64,000 bases of DNA from Atherix ibis. Its lineage: Eukaryota > Arthropoda > Insecta > Diptera > Athericidae. Both the position numbers and the translations under genes were made by a program. Below are positions 24,866-37,405 of the stretch, one piece after another. The stretch is taken from NCBI GenBank assembly GCA_958298945.1, contig OY282606.1:73023622-73087621 (forward strand). Direction: 5' to 3'. How positions within the stretch are numbered: position 1 is the first letter of the stretch; the number at the start of each line of letters is the position of its first letter. Under the pieces are notes generated by a model. That model was not told where the DNA came from, did not search any database, and saw only the letters and a program-made list of their open reading frames with translations.

Positions 24866-27800
24866 AAGGTCGATGCAATATATTGAGAAAAATATTTTTC
24901 ATCAAAATCAAATTTATACGTGTTCTTATTAAGCATAAATTGAATAACTCTTATTAAATCCTGTTTTACAAATGAAACTAATTTTCAGCGAATTTTGCCA
25001 GTTACTTAAGGCTGAATCGAAAGAAAATACGGAAGTCCCAACATGGCTTCAAAGTACAATAAATTTCTGGCGCAATATTTGTTGTGGCCTCTCAACTTTC
25101 TACTGCAATTAGTAACGTAAAATTCTCCGCAGTTTGTGGAATACACTCTTATTATTATTACAGTCACGATGGGTCTCTCCATTTATCATCAATTGCAATC
25201 AATAAAGATCTTTTGACAAAAAAATCAAATAGAGTACGAATAAATATGATCTTGATTAAATAAATAGTTTGCGTAATTTATTAATTTTTAGATCCAGTGT
25301 GTTAGCAAGATCAAAGTGTCCTGATTATGGCTTTTAGATTCCATCTTGTTACATAATATTATAAATTATAAAAAAATCTTAAATTATGAACCATATTACA
25401 TCATACGAGAAAAAAAAATTGTTTATTAAAATTTTCTTGTAATAGTTTGACGTCTGTATTAGAGGTCTATGTTAGTGGTGTCTGTTAGCGGTCATCGTTA
25501 TAGTAAATAGTTAAATTTTTTTTTTTTGTAAAATGCAGATCTCACCCAATACATCAGGCACCTTAAACAATTTCTGTTGAGTTATTTATTCGTAAGTTTT
25601 AATTGACTAAACGGAGTATGTCAAAGAATCTGTCAATGATTCTTTGAAAATTTTTCTTTGTGTTGCAGATTTTGTAATAAAGACGTTTACAAATTTTTAA
25701 ATAAAGTTCAGAAATTGTGTAAACTTGTTAAAAAAAAAATCTTTTGCAAAATCTACTATAGATCTCTCTTTACATTTACTATTAAAAATACTTTTTTAAC
25801 ATTTTACAATTATTCCCAAATAATAATATTTCACCAAAAATTTTACAAATCAAATCATTACTTTTTATTTTAAAACAAAATTCGCTAGAGGCCTTTTCCA
25901 TCGTGACCTATTTATTATATTAGCAATTCTTTAAAAAAAAAATTACAATCGTAACTTCCTAATGAAAATATATACCAAATTTGAATAAATAGTCAAAGAA
26001 TAGAATGATAATAATTTATTCAATATTTTAACAGTGCAAATAATGGCAAATAATTACAAATATTATAGAATAAAATCCGCTAGATGTCTCTGCTATCATG
26101 TATTATTAAAAAGTCTTTGTAGAATTTTCATGCAAATCTATTCAATGAATCAATCACAATTCATCAAAGCCAAATCGAAAAATTAGAATACAAAATCGAT
26201 CAGTTAACTGAATTTTTATGAAAATATCACCTTCAAAATGTAACAAAAAAAATATTGCATAATAGCAACAAAAAAGAACACTAAAAAAATAAAAAGTTCA
26301 CGAAGAATACTTTTACTGTCAAAAGCTTCCCACTTGACCGTTTATATAAAAAATACAGTAAAAGTCAAAAATACTTTCTGATTTGTATGTGTGTTTATGC
26401 AAACAGATCTTTTGTTATTATTATTGCCAATTTACAAAGCTTCAAAAGTAATTATCTGCTAAAGTGTTGCTTATATTTCTATTAAAATGATGTCAGATGT
26501 TTTCAAGGTGATGCTAAAATTAAAATTAACCCACACTAATTTGATAGTATTTTCTATGTAGAAGTGCCATCGGTGTGTGATTGTTTTAGAACTCAAGTAT
26601 CACTATTGAATTTGGCACGTAATAATAGATAGCCATTAGTTAGCTAAAATGATTAATATTCATTCGGCTATGCTATGAGCCACCAATAGTGAATGATCCT
26701 AATACAGTCGTGATAGTATTAGTACTTCTGCACCTGGCTATACTCGGGCCACCATGTTGATTACATTGTTGTTTCATCAAAATTTGTTTTTAATTCATCA
26801 TAGGCCTATTTTTGTCTTTTTTTGACCTAGTATAGTTGGTTTTCTTATCAAAGGTTTTTTTTTATAACTGGTTTAGATGTAAATACATATTTGCGATTAA
26901 TATCGAATTTTCCATTCAAAAGAAAGAATTCTTCAATAATAACCTGTTATAAAAATTTCGTCTAATTTTTTTTAAATTTATTTGAAAAGAGAAACAGTTT
27001 TCACTAATTGCTTTTTGATTTTCATTTAATGAGTAACGTTTTCGTTGACTGGCTTTTTTCACTCACCTTGCTATTATAAAATAATTTGCAATGAAAATTA
27101 ACACATAATTGAAAAATTTCGTTCCAATAATTGATATTAGAACGATAGTGCATTTAGTATTTGCTTAACTCTTAATGGTTGCTCGTAATGGAAATTTTGT
27201 GTCTTCTTAAGATCATTATTCAAAAGTTCAATTAAAGAAAAAACTACCGCTCGGAAAATTTTAAAGATCGAATAACCAAGTAATAATGAAGTTTGTAGAA
27301 AGTTTTTGTTAAAAATATAATTCTCAGCAGCTTTCATACTTTTCTCGTCCTCTTTCCATATTTAATCGATATTAAATTTTAATCAATGATCAACTTTTAT
27401 TATAATAATTAATAATATTTGTGTTTAAAATTTTTTATAAAAAAATATTTCTACGTTTTTAGGAAAATTTTTGAGTTATCCGAAGATTGTACCTTTTCAT
27501 AATAATAATACTAAATTAATAAAAATTATTTAATTTTCCATTAGTAAAATTAATAGTTTTTTTAAATAATAAAAACAATATTTTTATTTGAAATTGAATG
27601 GAAAAATTAGTTGCATAATTTATATTATTTGTTCTTTATTTATAATTATTATTATATGTAATAATTAGGCTGAAAATGTCATTAAATTATTACTTTTTAT
27701 GGATCTTTTGGTGTAATGCGAATGTAGCCAACGTTATTCTTTTGGTTGTTTATATCCCCTTTGGGAGTTAGAATTTGTATTTCGGTGCCAACAAATAATA

Positions 27801-30800
27801 GATATTTTTATAATTTTTTTTAATTTGTGGTATGAAAATAGTGGATCCAATTTAGCTTTATTGAATGAAAGAATACCAAATAATATTTGATTTTCTGATT
27901 ACCTTAGGTTTTTGCTGGCATAAATGCAGCCAATGTAGGCTTTTTAGTAAGGATATCTCCCAATTTCAAAATTTGCAGACCCTTCTACGATCTGTTGTTT
28001 TTTAATTTTATCATAATAGGGATATCGTTCAATAATTTCATTATTCGATAGGTTTGGCAATCCTCTAATCAGTCTTTGGAGGACATCTTCTTAAAAGCGA
28101 TCGAATATTACAAATACTTTTGATAGTAACCAAAAAAATAGTGGTTCTATTTTTGAAGCGCTCATGGGGGGATTTTTCTATACTGATTGAAATAGGTTCT
28201 TTTGAGGTTTTTCAAATGGGATAAATTAGTTTAACTTGAAATAAGTTCTGTTGGCTATAAAGGAAAGTCCCATCTCCGTGGCGGGATGTTAGGTCAGAAC
28301 TTACTATCACCCGAAAGTTTGTCTTAGGTAAAAAAGAGGCAAGAGAACATATCTTTTGAACACTCAGTAATGATGAGAGGATAGTGTTGAACGCATGAGG
28401 AACGCTTAGGTACTACCACAACAAGCTTACATACTTTGTTGCTACTAATTGCAAGTTACTCAGGATTAGGGAGTCCCGAGAGAGTAAAGTTGCTACTCTT
28501 GCTCTGATAAGAGATGTTGGCCCTCTACTGACAGTATCATAGTGGCTGTTGGCTACGAAATGATTAGCTAGAGTCTCATTTCACTGGAAAAGGAAGGTTT
28601 CCTTCGACCATATGAAATAGGCATTAAAAACAGTGAATGTGTATTGAAAATAGCAGTTTTTATTAAGTAATTATCTGAGCTAAGCTTTGTTAATGATTTT
28701 ATCAAATATTTTCTAATTGTTTTTTTGCAGGAATTTTAAATTTTTTTTTCTTTAAATGCTTATTATTAGTTGTAGAGAAACTCGTTTTTCTAAGAAAGTT
28801 TATACTAATATTATTATTTTGAAAACTCTCATAAAATAGAGAAATAAAATGATTTTCCATATGTTTAATTAAATTATAAAAAAATTTCATAATAATTTTG
28901 AATCTAATGTTAATTAAATCGAAAAAATAAGCATTGAACAAAATAAAGTAGTAGTTTCTGTGAATGTTTAGATAAAAAAAATTATTATTTAATAAATAAA
29001 TTTATTTTTCTTAAATTGGCTTAATAAGTCTAGAACACTCCAAATATACGAGAGTAACCTCAAGCAGTTAATACAATAGCTGGAAGCACACTCCTCATCA
29101 TCATAAGTAACGTAACGACTAGAATCGTGTTAAAAGTAGACGATCTATTAACCTCAATTACATAGTAATTTTAAATGGGATAGTAAAAAATAGCATATAA
29201 AATTTAAGAAAAAATAAACGAACAAATAAATTGGTTATAGGTTCACGTACAAGAATAGTGATTGCAAAACATTGACTGTGAATGGACATGACCGATGCAT
29301 GATCGATTGGATCAGTCCATCCTTAGATTTAATCTATAACCTAAGGGTCGGTCACTCGGAAATGTTACCTTCCTGTCTATTCTTCTCTTGAATCAAACTG
29401 AGAAAAAAGCAATGCAAAATTAGTAGTCTTCAATTTTCTGTTCGCTTTGCAAAAAGCTCTTTCTATCCATTTTCACAATCGCTTGGCTCAGTTTATGATT
29501 TTTCCTTTACGGGGATTTTTTTATCCTAAGTTTCCTTTATAGTACACATGCATACACAGATTTCCAAAAATTCCATACGTAATCTAAGCAGTAATTATTC
29601 CATTTCTTTGTCTTTTTTTCGTTTGCGTCTCCATTGGTTACCGTTTAACGATTTTCTCATCTATTCCACTTTAACAACAAAAAAATAAATAAGTGCATGG
29701 GTTCAAATTGATAAAAAAATTGCATTTGATTGTCAATTGAAAATGGCAGTACCATCGTACACTCGACGAACAATTAACAATGGCGGCGAGATAGAGTGAA
29801 CTTTGCCGTTTATTGTTGGGTTTGATGTACAATAAACATGATTTGGTTCGTGACCACAGCCGATCGCTGTAGCCGAAGTACGAAGAGTAGATACGAATAA
29901 TACCGATTTATAATTCAGCATTAATAATTCGTAGTTCGACCCAGTCGTTAGAAAATAAAGCACTTGTAGAATCAATTTTAGAATGACTTCTACACACGTA
30001 GGCTGGTACTACTTTGCATAAATACTTCAGTCGTCCATTTCAGATAGAAGTTCACTATTAGAATGACTTATTTTCTGTGCATTCAAAATTATTCTAAAGA
30101 GACCATTATACCCCATGCATTGTAAATAACCCATTACTGAATACATTCATAATTTAATAGTAAATAGTGAAAACGATTATTTTTCATTGCCAAACGATGA
30201 TTTTTTGTTATTGTCTTCAGTATTATTATTTTATTATTTTAATAAGTAGTTCTACAAACTACTTGCGGACGCAAAATTTATAATAAACAAGAACGTCAAA
30301 TATCATGCGATTAATTTATTTAGAAAATTTGGAATTTGTAATTTTCTTTTATAAATTTGTTACACGTATTGTGATTTTTTCTATAAAGTGTTTGCGTTAG
30401 CTTTTGAAATCTGTCCAATTTGCTTACTCATTCAGTTATATGGCAAGTGGTTGCAGTATAGCTTTGTTTCATGTACACGTATGGGAGGAGTAGTTCAAAC
30501 GGGTAGAATTTCCTACCAAGTACATCTACACCACCCTAGCGCACCTGTTTATGGTTGTGTGCATGCATGCACATACGTGTATGTACTTCCGTGCCCACAC
30601 TATTTTTCTATTTCATATTTTACGACTGTATGTATTTTATGGTCACCTATTGTTCTGAAGAACAAAGTCAAGGTAACAATAAATAGACCACGTATACATC
30701 TATAAATACTGAAAAAAAATAATGAACTGAAATAACAGCTTTTTTGTACGATTTCCTTTAATTATGAACGAAAAACAAATCTTTCCCGCGTCTATCCAAA

Positions 30801-31959
30801 TGATCTCCTGTTAGTGGAAAATTTCCAACAAATCCAACCTAATCCAATTCAATTCCAGTTAAGCTCGGTCCACTCCAGTCCATTTGCACCAATGTCGTCA
30901 CCTAGAAAAACCGTTACTTAAATTATCTTCCCTCCACGTTGCGCCCCGTTGTTCGGTCATCTCCCAGTAGGTTAGTTGACTTTGAATTATTGTATTTCCG
31001 CGACGAAAGTTTCTTTGTTTTATTTCCTATTTTTCTGTGTTTTTTGCGTTTCTCTGTAATTTGCTGTATTTTTTTTGGTTCGATTTTATACTTGTTGATG
31101 ACGTCAGAAAATCTTTCAAGAAAGTTTTTTTCTTTGTTTTTTTCTTCTTCTTGCATATAAAAAGAAAAAATAGAATATTTATGGGGACCACTGCTTGTAA
31201 CGATTTGTGATTTGGATTATTTCCAATACGAGAAATGATCCACTATTGAATAGGGTGAACTTGGATCGATTTATAAACGGTCAAGTTGAATATTTACAAT
31301 CAACTGTTATAAGGAAAATAAATTTCTTGAAAATTCAATTTTTTTAATAAAAGTTTCTATTTAATTTTTAACAAATATTCCAAAAATCATTTTTGAATAT
31401 TTTAGTTGAAATTAATGACGAATTAACCTTCATCGTTCAGTTGATTTTGTTTTTTTTCTATTTATAATTTTGCTAATTTGTTTGGTTTTTTTTTAACTAT
31501 TTTATTTTCTTTTTGTCTTACAGTATAATTATTATTAAGTACCAAAAAATCGTTCAGTTTCATTATTGTAAAGTATAAAAAAAGGCTAAGGAAAAGAATT
31601 TTCCTTTGATTTTACTAGTTATTTCGAAATCAAAAAAATATTGTAAGTGGGAGTAAATACCATCCGTCTACTGAAAGAGGAATTTTCATGCTTTAAGAAG
31701 TCGGAGAGAAGGGTGGCGGCAACTATAAAGTATAACATCGCTGAGTCGTATCGATAAGATATTCTCTTCTATAGGATAGTCCCACATTATATTGTAGTTC
31801 CATAACAGTAGCAATACCCAAAAAGAAGAAATAATAGCAAAAGATCAGATCTTGTCCCTGAGGTACTCGATGTAGAAAAGCAGCTTTACATTTTTTTTAT
31901 CGACCCTGCAGCCGTCTAGGGTTTAATTTTACACAAACATTAGAAAATTCGCTGTGTAA
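24866..31959. other. Gene-free stretch, possible intronic regulatory DNA
   Basis: No gene can be supported. Three patches are clearly less A/T-rich: 28240-28640 (looks like old repeat, unassigned), 29230-29990 and 30390-30990. The second contains ACAATGGCGGC at 29778-29788, a good match to the PHO/YY1 consensus. The open frames at 29733-29975 (minus) and 30388-30705 (plus) arise from these patches and show no domain. If the DOR first-intron idea is right, these are candidate enhancers. Confidence 0.3.
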
Positions 31960-32640
31960 ACTAAATTAATAAGACTAACTTCTCATGTAGGTTCACGAGT
32001 GCCAAAGTGCAAAGCCATATAATATCAGCCGAATCACTTTCGAACCCGTAATGATTATATGAAAAAATGTTCGGCAAAAAGACGCTCTTTTGGATGTGAT
32101 TCAGAATTTCGCCGTTAGCATAGGGGTACGATCCTCATTAGGTCTGCTCAACTTTTGGCATATGCTGAGAATACGAAAAATTTGTGTATCTTTGCCAGAA
32201 TTGAATCGGCATTACGAAATCGTAAATGAAGGCAAAACCGTAGCAGTGTCGGCGCCGAGGACGAAATCTGCCACTGCTCATTGACAAATACAAATTGTAG
32301 CAGAATTTGAAAGATTAAGTTGTATTCTTGTCTGAGGTCTAAGGTGACAGCTGATAACAACATAGAAAAAATTCAGTCAGTCCAAATTATTTCGCTCGTA
32401 AATATAATCATGATGTCAAAGTAACTTCTGTACAGGACCTCAGTATTGCTTGTCTTCAAAATCAGTGTTAGTTCTTGGTCGCGTTTGAGAGGACGATTAT
32501 TCAAACAATATTTGACCTCCTACTAAGAATGGACAAATCTTCCAACAGTCTACAGCGGCTACATACGTGTATATGGTACCATAAGGGAAGATAAACCCTG
32601 CCTCCAATGGGACGATGTAGTTAGCTAGGTTGCACAAGTT
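31960..32640 (+). pseudogene. LINE reverse-transcriptase relic
   Basis: Successive broken frames give VRQKDALL and DVIQNFAVSIGVRS (about 32070-32130), then SAQLLAYAENTKNLCIFARI and ESALRNRK (about 32140-32225), then VNEGKTVAVSAPRTKSAT (32224-32277). This is the order in non-LTR RTs: VRQGDALS...LF-LALE - DSGV - QLLAYADDIDI - RIE - VNEGKTKYM...APR. The catalytic YADD is changed to YAEN. Downstream to about 32640 more fragments are likely. The clade is uncertain. Confidence 0.65.
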
Positions 32641-32682
32641 ATGTCGGGGACATCAAATTGAAGGATTTGATATCCCCGACAT
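32641..32682. repeat. 18-bp-arm hairpin
   Basis: ATGTCGGGGACATCAAAT (32641-32658), a 6-base loop, and ATTTGATATCCCCGACAT (32665-32682) form a hairpin with one mismatch. In a minus-strand transcript the mismatch would be a G-U pair. It sits at the end of the LINE relic and is unusually G+C-rich for the region. Confidence 0.8.
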
Positions 32683-35192
32683 ATTTAGAGTGGATTCGCG
32701 GTTGCCATACCATCTTTGATGGTAATTGTGACAATGAACACATCTTTCTTACACAAATCATACTTCAAACGTCGTTGCGTGTTTATTGGAAACTAACAGA
32801 AGAAAGTTTTTTTAAATGAGATAGTAATATTAGCGTAATATTCAGAAATGAAAGTTTTTAAACCAGTTATAAATAAATCATGAAAAAGGAGAATATATAT
32901 ATCACCTCAAATATGGGTTATCAAAGATTTTTTAAGCTCTCATGATAAAGTTTATGAAATTTCCCACCAGTTGTGTGTTTTGATTTTTATTCAAATAATT
33001 TTTAGTAAAAACTCATATATTTGCGCATATTTTTCTATAATTTTGTTTGTTGACAAATCAACAAGTCTTAAGTCACACGACATCTGTAATAAGACTTATA
33101 GTCGATTTTATTAATACTGATCCTTCTTATCTCTAACTCATACGATATGTGTTTCATCCACTTTCGATTCTTTAGTTGATACTCGAACACAATGAATGTA
33201 ATTTAAAAATTTGCGTCATTCCTTTTTAAATTATTTATTATTTGCAAAAACTTATTTGTACGAGTATGATTTGGTTGGAAAGATTTGACAATACGCAACG
33301 CTATGTAAAACATATTTTTGTTTACAAATTCCTTTGTAAATAAGCGAAATTGTATGCATGATATTTTATTTTCTTCAAATAAAAATGAAAAAGAATATAT
33401 ATTGACACCATTTTTATCGTTGAGCTATTTGTAAAATTCTACCGAAATTACAGGTAAAATGCCATGAATATCGTGAAGAAACAACATAAATTGGGGAAAT
33501 TTTTTATTCAGATTTTTTTTAAGCAGAAATGCTAAACTGATAAGTAAATAAATTTATATGTTACGGGAAATTTATGCTTCTACGAAATACTTACGTCAGT
33601 GAACGAAAAGATTTCCATTAACTATGGGTATAAAAAAAAAACAAAATGAAAAGAAAAAGTTTTCAAAGTCAAAGAAAATAAAATTAGAAGAACAAAATTC
33701 GTAGTCAATTTTATCGACTAAACTTTAAATAATAATTTTTCTTTGAACAGAAAAAAATTATGAATAATGAGTAAAGAAAGGTTTTCCTTGAAGCTTATAA
33801 CGTCGTTTTTGATGTCGTATTCTGGAACTAAAAAGAAAACAAAATTAAACAAAATTGATGTTATTTTGGAACCAATGTTTAAAGCCAATCAAATTTTATT
33901 TCTTATGAAAAATTAATTTTTCTCTAAAAAAATTCTTAATTAATGCGAAAACTTTCATTTTAAGTTTCACCTATTTTTTTTTCGGTAACCAAAGTCCATC
34001 AAACCGACATTTTGTAATTTCTTTGCCAGAGTTAGTTAACCGCTGTATGTTGAATAATTTGTCCGTAACCATGAAAATGTTATTGCCAATTTTTTGTAAT
34101 AATATATTTTTAATTTTTTTTGTATAAATTTGTTTTTTTTTTTAATTATATTTCTTTTTTTGTTGTTGAATTTTTTATGATGTTTTTTAATTTATAATAT
34201 TACCACATATTATATAGCATTTTTAATATATATTATTTTGAATTTAGAAATTCACCACAGTTTTTGGTTGAATTTTTCTCAGGAGCTATTATAGTAATAT
34301 CAATCTAATAAATAAAAAGAAACCAAACTGCATAAAGAATGGGTTTTCTGTTTGGTCATCTATAACACTTATATTTTTTTTTTACTTTTCTATTTTTTAA
34401 CAATTTTAATTTTCTATAATGTCCTTAATTTTATTTAAAAATTTAGAAACTCACCATAGACCATATGATGTATTGGAAACACCAATGGTTCTTATGCAAA
34501 TACCATACTAAACTACAATTCATTGTTTTTAAAACATTTTTTAAATTATTTTCCAATTTTCCTTAAACATACCCATTTTCCATAGGCTAAACGGTTTTCG
34601 ATTAATTTCTAATTATTTTAACGTAAAATATCCCAACTGCAAAAAATGTGTTTTTCATTTTGTCTTTTTTTTAGTTTTTCACAATTAGGATTTGCTTCCT
34701 TGTTTATTTTTTTTATATATTCCTTTTTCTTTTTTAAATGTTTCATAATTTTCCATAATTTTCTTTTTACGTACTTCAGTTTATTTTAAAATTGCCAAAT
34801 CATCATAGTGGTGGTGGTGTTAGTTTTTGGTCGGAAAATTATGGGGTGATACTGATCTATTTATATCGAAATAATTTAACTTGAAAAATTATTTGTTTTA
34901 TTTACATTACTCTTCATACTTTTCAGTTTTCAACTTAGAAATTTACCATAGAAATTCACCAAATACTATGGTGAATTTCTAACTTTTGAAAATAATAATT
35001 TTTGAAATGTGAAAAAATAAATACTAATGGTTAGTTTTTTTTTCCCTTTAATTTTTCCTTTTCTAAATTGTGTTTCCTTGTGTTTTGTTTTGTTTTTTAA
35101 TTTTTTATCTTGTCTCCAATTATTTGGTTTATTTTTATTTGGCTTTATTATTTCCGTTATTTTTTACTAGTTGAACAGCTTCTGGCAATAAT
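32683..35192. other. Gene-free A/T-rich stretch
   Basis: No gene or transposon is recognised. From 34247 on it contains copies of a GAAATTCACCAYAG motif (listed separately). Confidence 0.35.
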
Positions 35193-36300
35193 ATGGGGTT
35201 GTCCCAACAGAGGACTTAATTGTATTTTTTCACAACCAACTTCACACTTAAGCCGCATGTTCATATGGTATGTATTTTGACAGCTGGCATAGCAAGGCTT
35301 GCATGTGAAAAAATTCGATTGATTCTTCACAGTAGTTTTGGTTGATACTCTTTTAAATATGCAAAGTGAAAAACAGCATTTTCGGCATATTTTACTTTTT
35401 TACTATAGAAAAGATAAAAATGCTGTTCAAGCAAGAAAAAAAATAATCCGATTTCGATCCGGCAATTTTGATCTCGAAAATGCACTACGTTCTGGAAGGC
35501 CAGTTGAAGCTGATGAAGGCATTAATTGATGCAAACCGGCGAATAACAACTCGTGAGATCTCTGAGAGATTTATCGAAATTCGACCGTTCATGATCATTT
35601 GAAATGACCGTTCATGATCATTTGCTTCTCAAACACCAAGAAAATTATCCATTTTTGAAGCGTATCATGACTGGGGACGAGAAATGGGTTGTCTACAACA
35701 ATGTTAAGTGCAAAAGATCCTGGAGTAGAAAAGATGAACCGGCTCAAAGCACTTCCAATCCAATATTCATCAAAAAAAGGTTATGCTATTTGTTTGGTGG
35801 GATTTCAAAGGAATCGTTTATTTAGAGCTCCTACCGAGCAACACAATGATCAATTCTGAAGTGTACTGTTATCAGTTGGACAAATTGAATGATTCACTTA
35901 CAGAAAAAAGGCTAGAATTGGTCAATAGGAAAGGTATAGTGTTCCAACAGGATAATGCGAAACCACATACAAGTTTGACCACTCGTCAAAAGCTTTTAGA
36001 GCTTGGATGGGATATACTGCCACACCCACCATACTCTCCAGACCTAGCACCTTCCGATTATCATTTGTTCCGGTCTCTACCAAAATTTGGAGACTGTAAA
36101 ACTTTTAATTCAAATGAGGAGGTCAAAAATCACTTGGATTGATTTTTGCCAGCAAAGAACAACAATTTTATGAGAGTGGAATCATGCTACTGCCAAAGAG
36201 ATCAATCAAAGGGTATTGGATCAGACTAGACAGTATTTAATTGAATAAAATATAAGAAAATCATCTTTCATTTTTATAAAAAAAAAACGAAATTACTTCC
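35193..36300 (+). mobile_element. DD34D mariner copy, broken (same family as 54.6 kb)
   Basis: The 5' end is near GGGTTGTCCCAACAGAGGAC (35196-35215). The transposase opens at 35358 with MQSEKQHFRHILLFYYRK. A deletion removes the middle of the first helix-turn-helix, then RFRSGNFDLENALRSGRPVE. A frameshift and a second deletion follow, then LKRIMTGDEKWVVYNNVK with the first catalytic D. LFVWWDFKGIVYLELLPSN and VFQQDNAKPHTSLTTRQKLL carry the second D, and PHPPYSPDLAPSDYHLFRSL the third (DD34D spacing). The catalytic core from 35783 to 36142 is open. The 3' end is near AAAAACGAAATTACTTCCC (about 36290). A short tandem duplication is at 35588-35625. Confidence 0.88.
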
Positions 36301-36844
36301 CAATATACTCGTATTATAAAATTTTGAAAAATAGACATGATCTTAGTAATTTTAAAATTATATACTTACCATAGTATGTAATAAATTTCTAATAGAACTT
36401 GTATACAGTACCATTGTGGCATTAATAATTTTTTTTAATCAAAATTTTAAGTAACAAAAAAGGTGTTACTTATTTTTTAGCTATTTTTGGTGAAATTTTC
36501 TCTTTTTTCCATTTTTTTTCCTTCGTTCTTATCTTCATTTTAATTAATTTTAATAAAATATGTTCACCACAGTTTTTATAGTACAAACAAGAAACATAAA
36601 ATAACCAAAAAAGGTTAAATCATCTTTTCATATTGCCTTTGTTTTTATTTATTAACGGTGTCAATACTAGTTTAAACTCAAAATTCTTTACCATGACACA
36701 TATGTGTACTCGTGTATTGAGAATAAATTCTTCTAATTTCATATTTAATTTTTGTATAAATATTTTTATCGATATTTTCTTTTATTTTCGGTTACCATTT
36801 ATGTATTTGTTCCTTCATATGTATGCGTATATATATGTATAAGC

Positions 36845-36895
36845 AATTGTGGTGAAATTCAAATTTTATTATAAAAGCAGAATTTCACCACAATT
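36845..36895. repeat. 16-bp-arm hairpin built from the GAAATTCACCA motif
   Basis: AATTGTGGTGAAATTC (36845-36860) and GAATTTCACCACAATT (36880-36895) are perfect inverted copies separated by 19 bp. Confidence 0.8.
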
Positions 36896-37321
36896 TTGGA
36901 TGTACTCAAACACATGCATACTAGTATTAAGTATTTTATTTTAATAATTCTAGTATTATTGCATTTTTTGTGGTTTCAACTATTCTGCGTACAACTATGA
37001 GGCCACTATGGTGTATTTTTTTCTTTTACTTTGTTGGCAAAAATATTACTCAAGACAATCGTACACATATGGTATGTAACGTGCATATAATTACTATCAT
37101 CTGACATTAAGGTTAATAATTTTTTTTAGAAAACAAAGAAATTCATGCAGTTTTCTGTTGCGTAACTTTGGTTTTTATTGTAATTTTTAACTAGAGAACT
37201 AACAAAGCTTGTATGGAAAATTAGATATTCGTTAATGTAATTAAAAAAAAAAAGAAGAAAAGATGGTTAGCGGTCATTAGCCTTTTGACATGAATTTCGT
37301 ATGAAAATTATATTATTAAGA

Positions 37322-37405
37322 GCGGTCGCGGGGAATTGAACTGGACTTAATGCTGATTTCCCTTGATACGTACTCATGCACACACATATACCACTAAACT
37401 TATCA
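37322..37405 (-). pseudogene. tRNA-like relic (Asp-like B box)
   Basis: The minus strand has GATAAGTTTAGTGGTATATG (A-box-like) and, about 45 nt on, AGTTCAATTCCCCGC, which fits the B box and T arm of insect tRNA-Asp (GTTCAATTCCCCG). Acceptor-stem halves do not pair and no clean anticodon arm can be drawn. It is best read as a tRNA pseudogene or the head of a tRNA-derived SINE. Confidence 0.35.

Larger units (their letters stand above)
34247..37017. repeat. Dispersed GAAATTCACCAYAG motif cluster
   Basis: Matches or near matches occur at 34247-34260, 34446-34459, 34938-34951, 34951-34961, 34966-34979 (reverse), 36488-36500 (reverse), 36563-36572, 36847-36860 (reverse), 36880-36893 and about 37004-37012 (reverse, core CTATGGTG). 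Two pairs form hairpins: 34949-34961 with 34969-34981 (13-bp arms) and 36845-36860 with 36880-36895 (16-bp arms). The mariner at 35.2-36.3 kb lies inside the cluster and has no copy. Confidence 0.5.

Noticed and set aside
26555..26640. Possible pre-miRNA hairpin (GTGCC...GGCAC arms)
   Set aside because: Only two 5-bp stem blocks with a large unpaired middle; no known miRNA seed recognised.
28240..28640. Mixed-composition patch as a possible gene
   Set aside because: Six-frame reading by eye gave stops in every frame and no recognisable motif; probably an old unclassified repeat.
30388..30705. 105-codon plus-strand frame
   Set aside because: Cys/Tyr-rich without domain; includes CA/TG-rich simple sequence; no initiation context or conserved motif.
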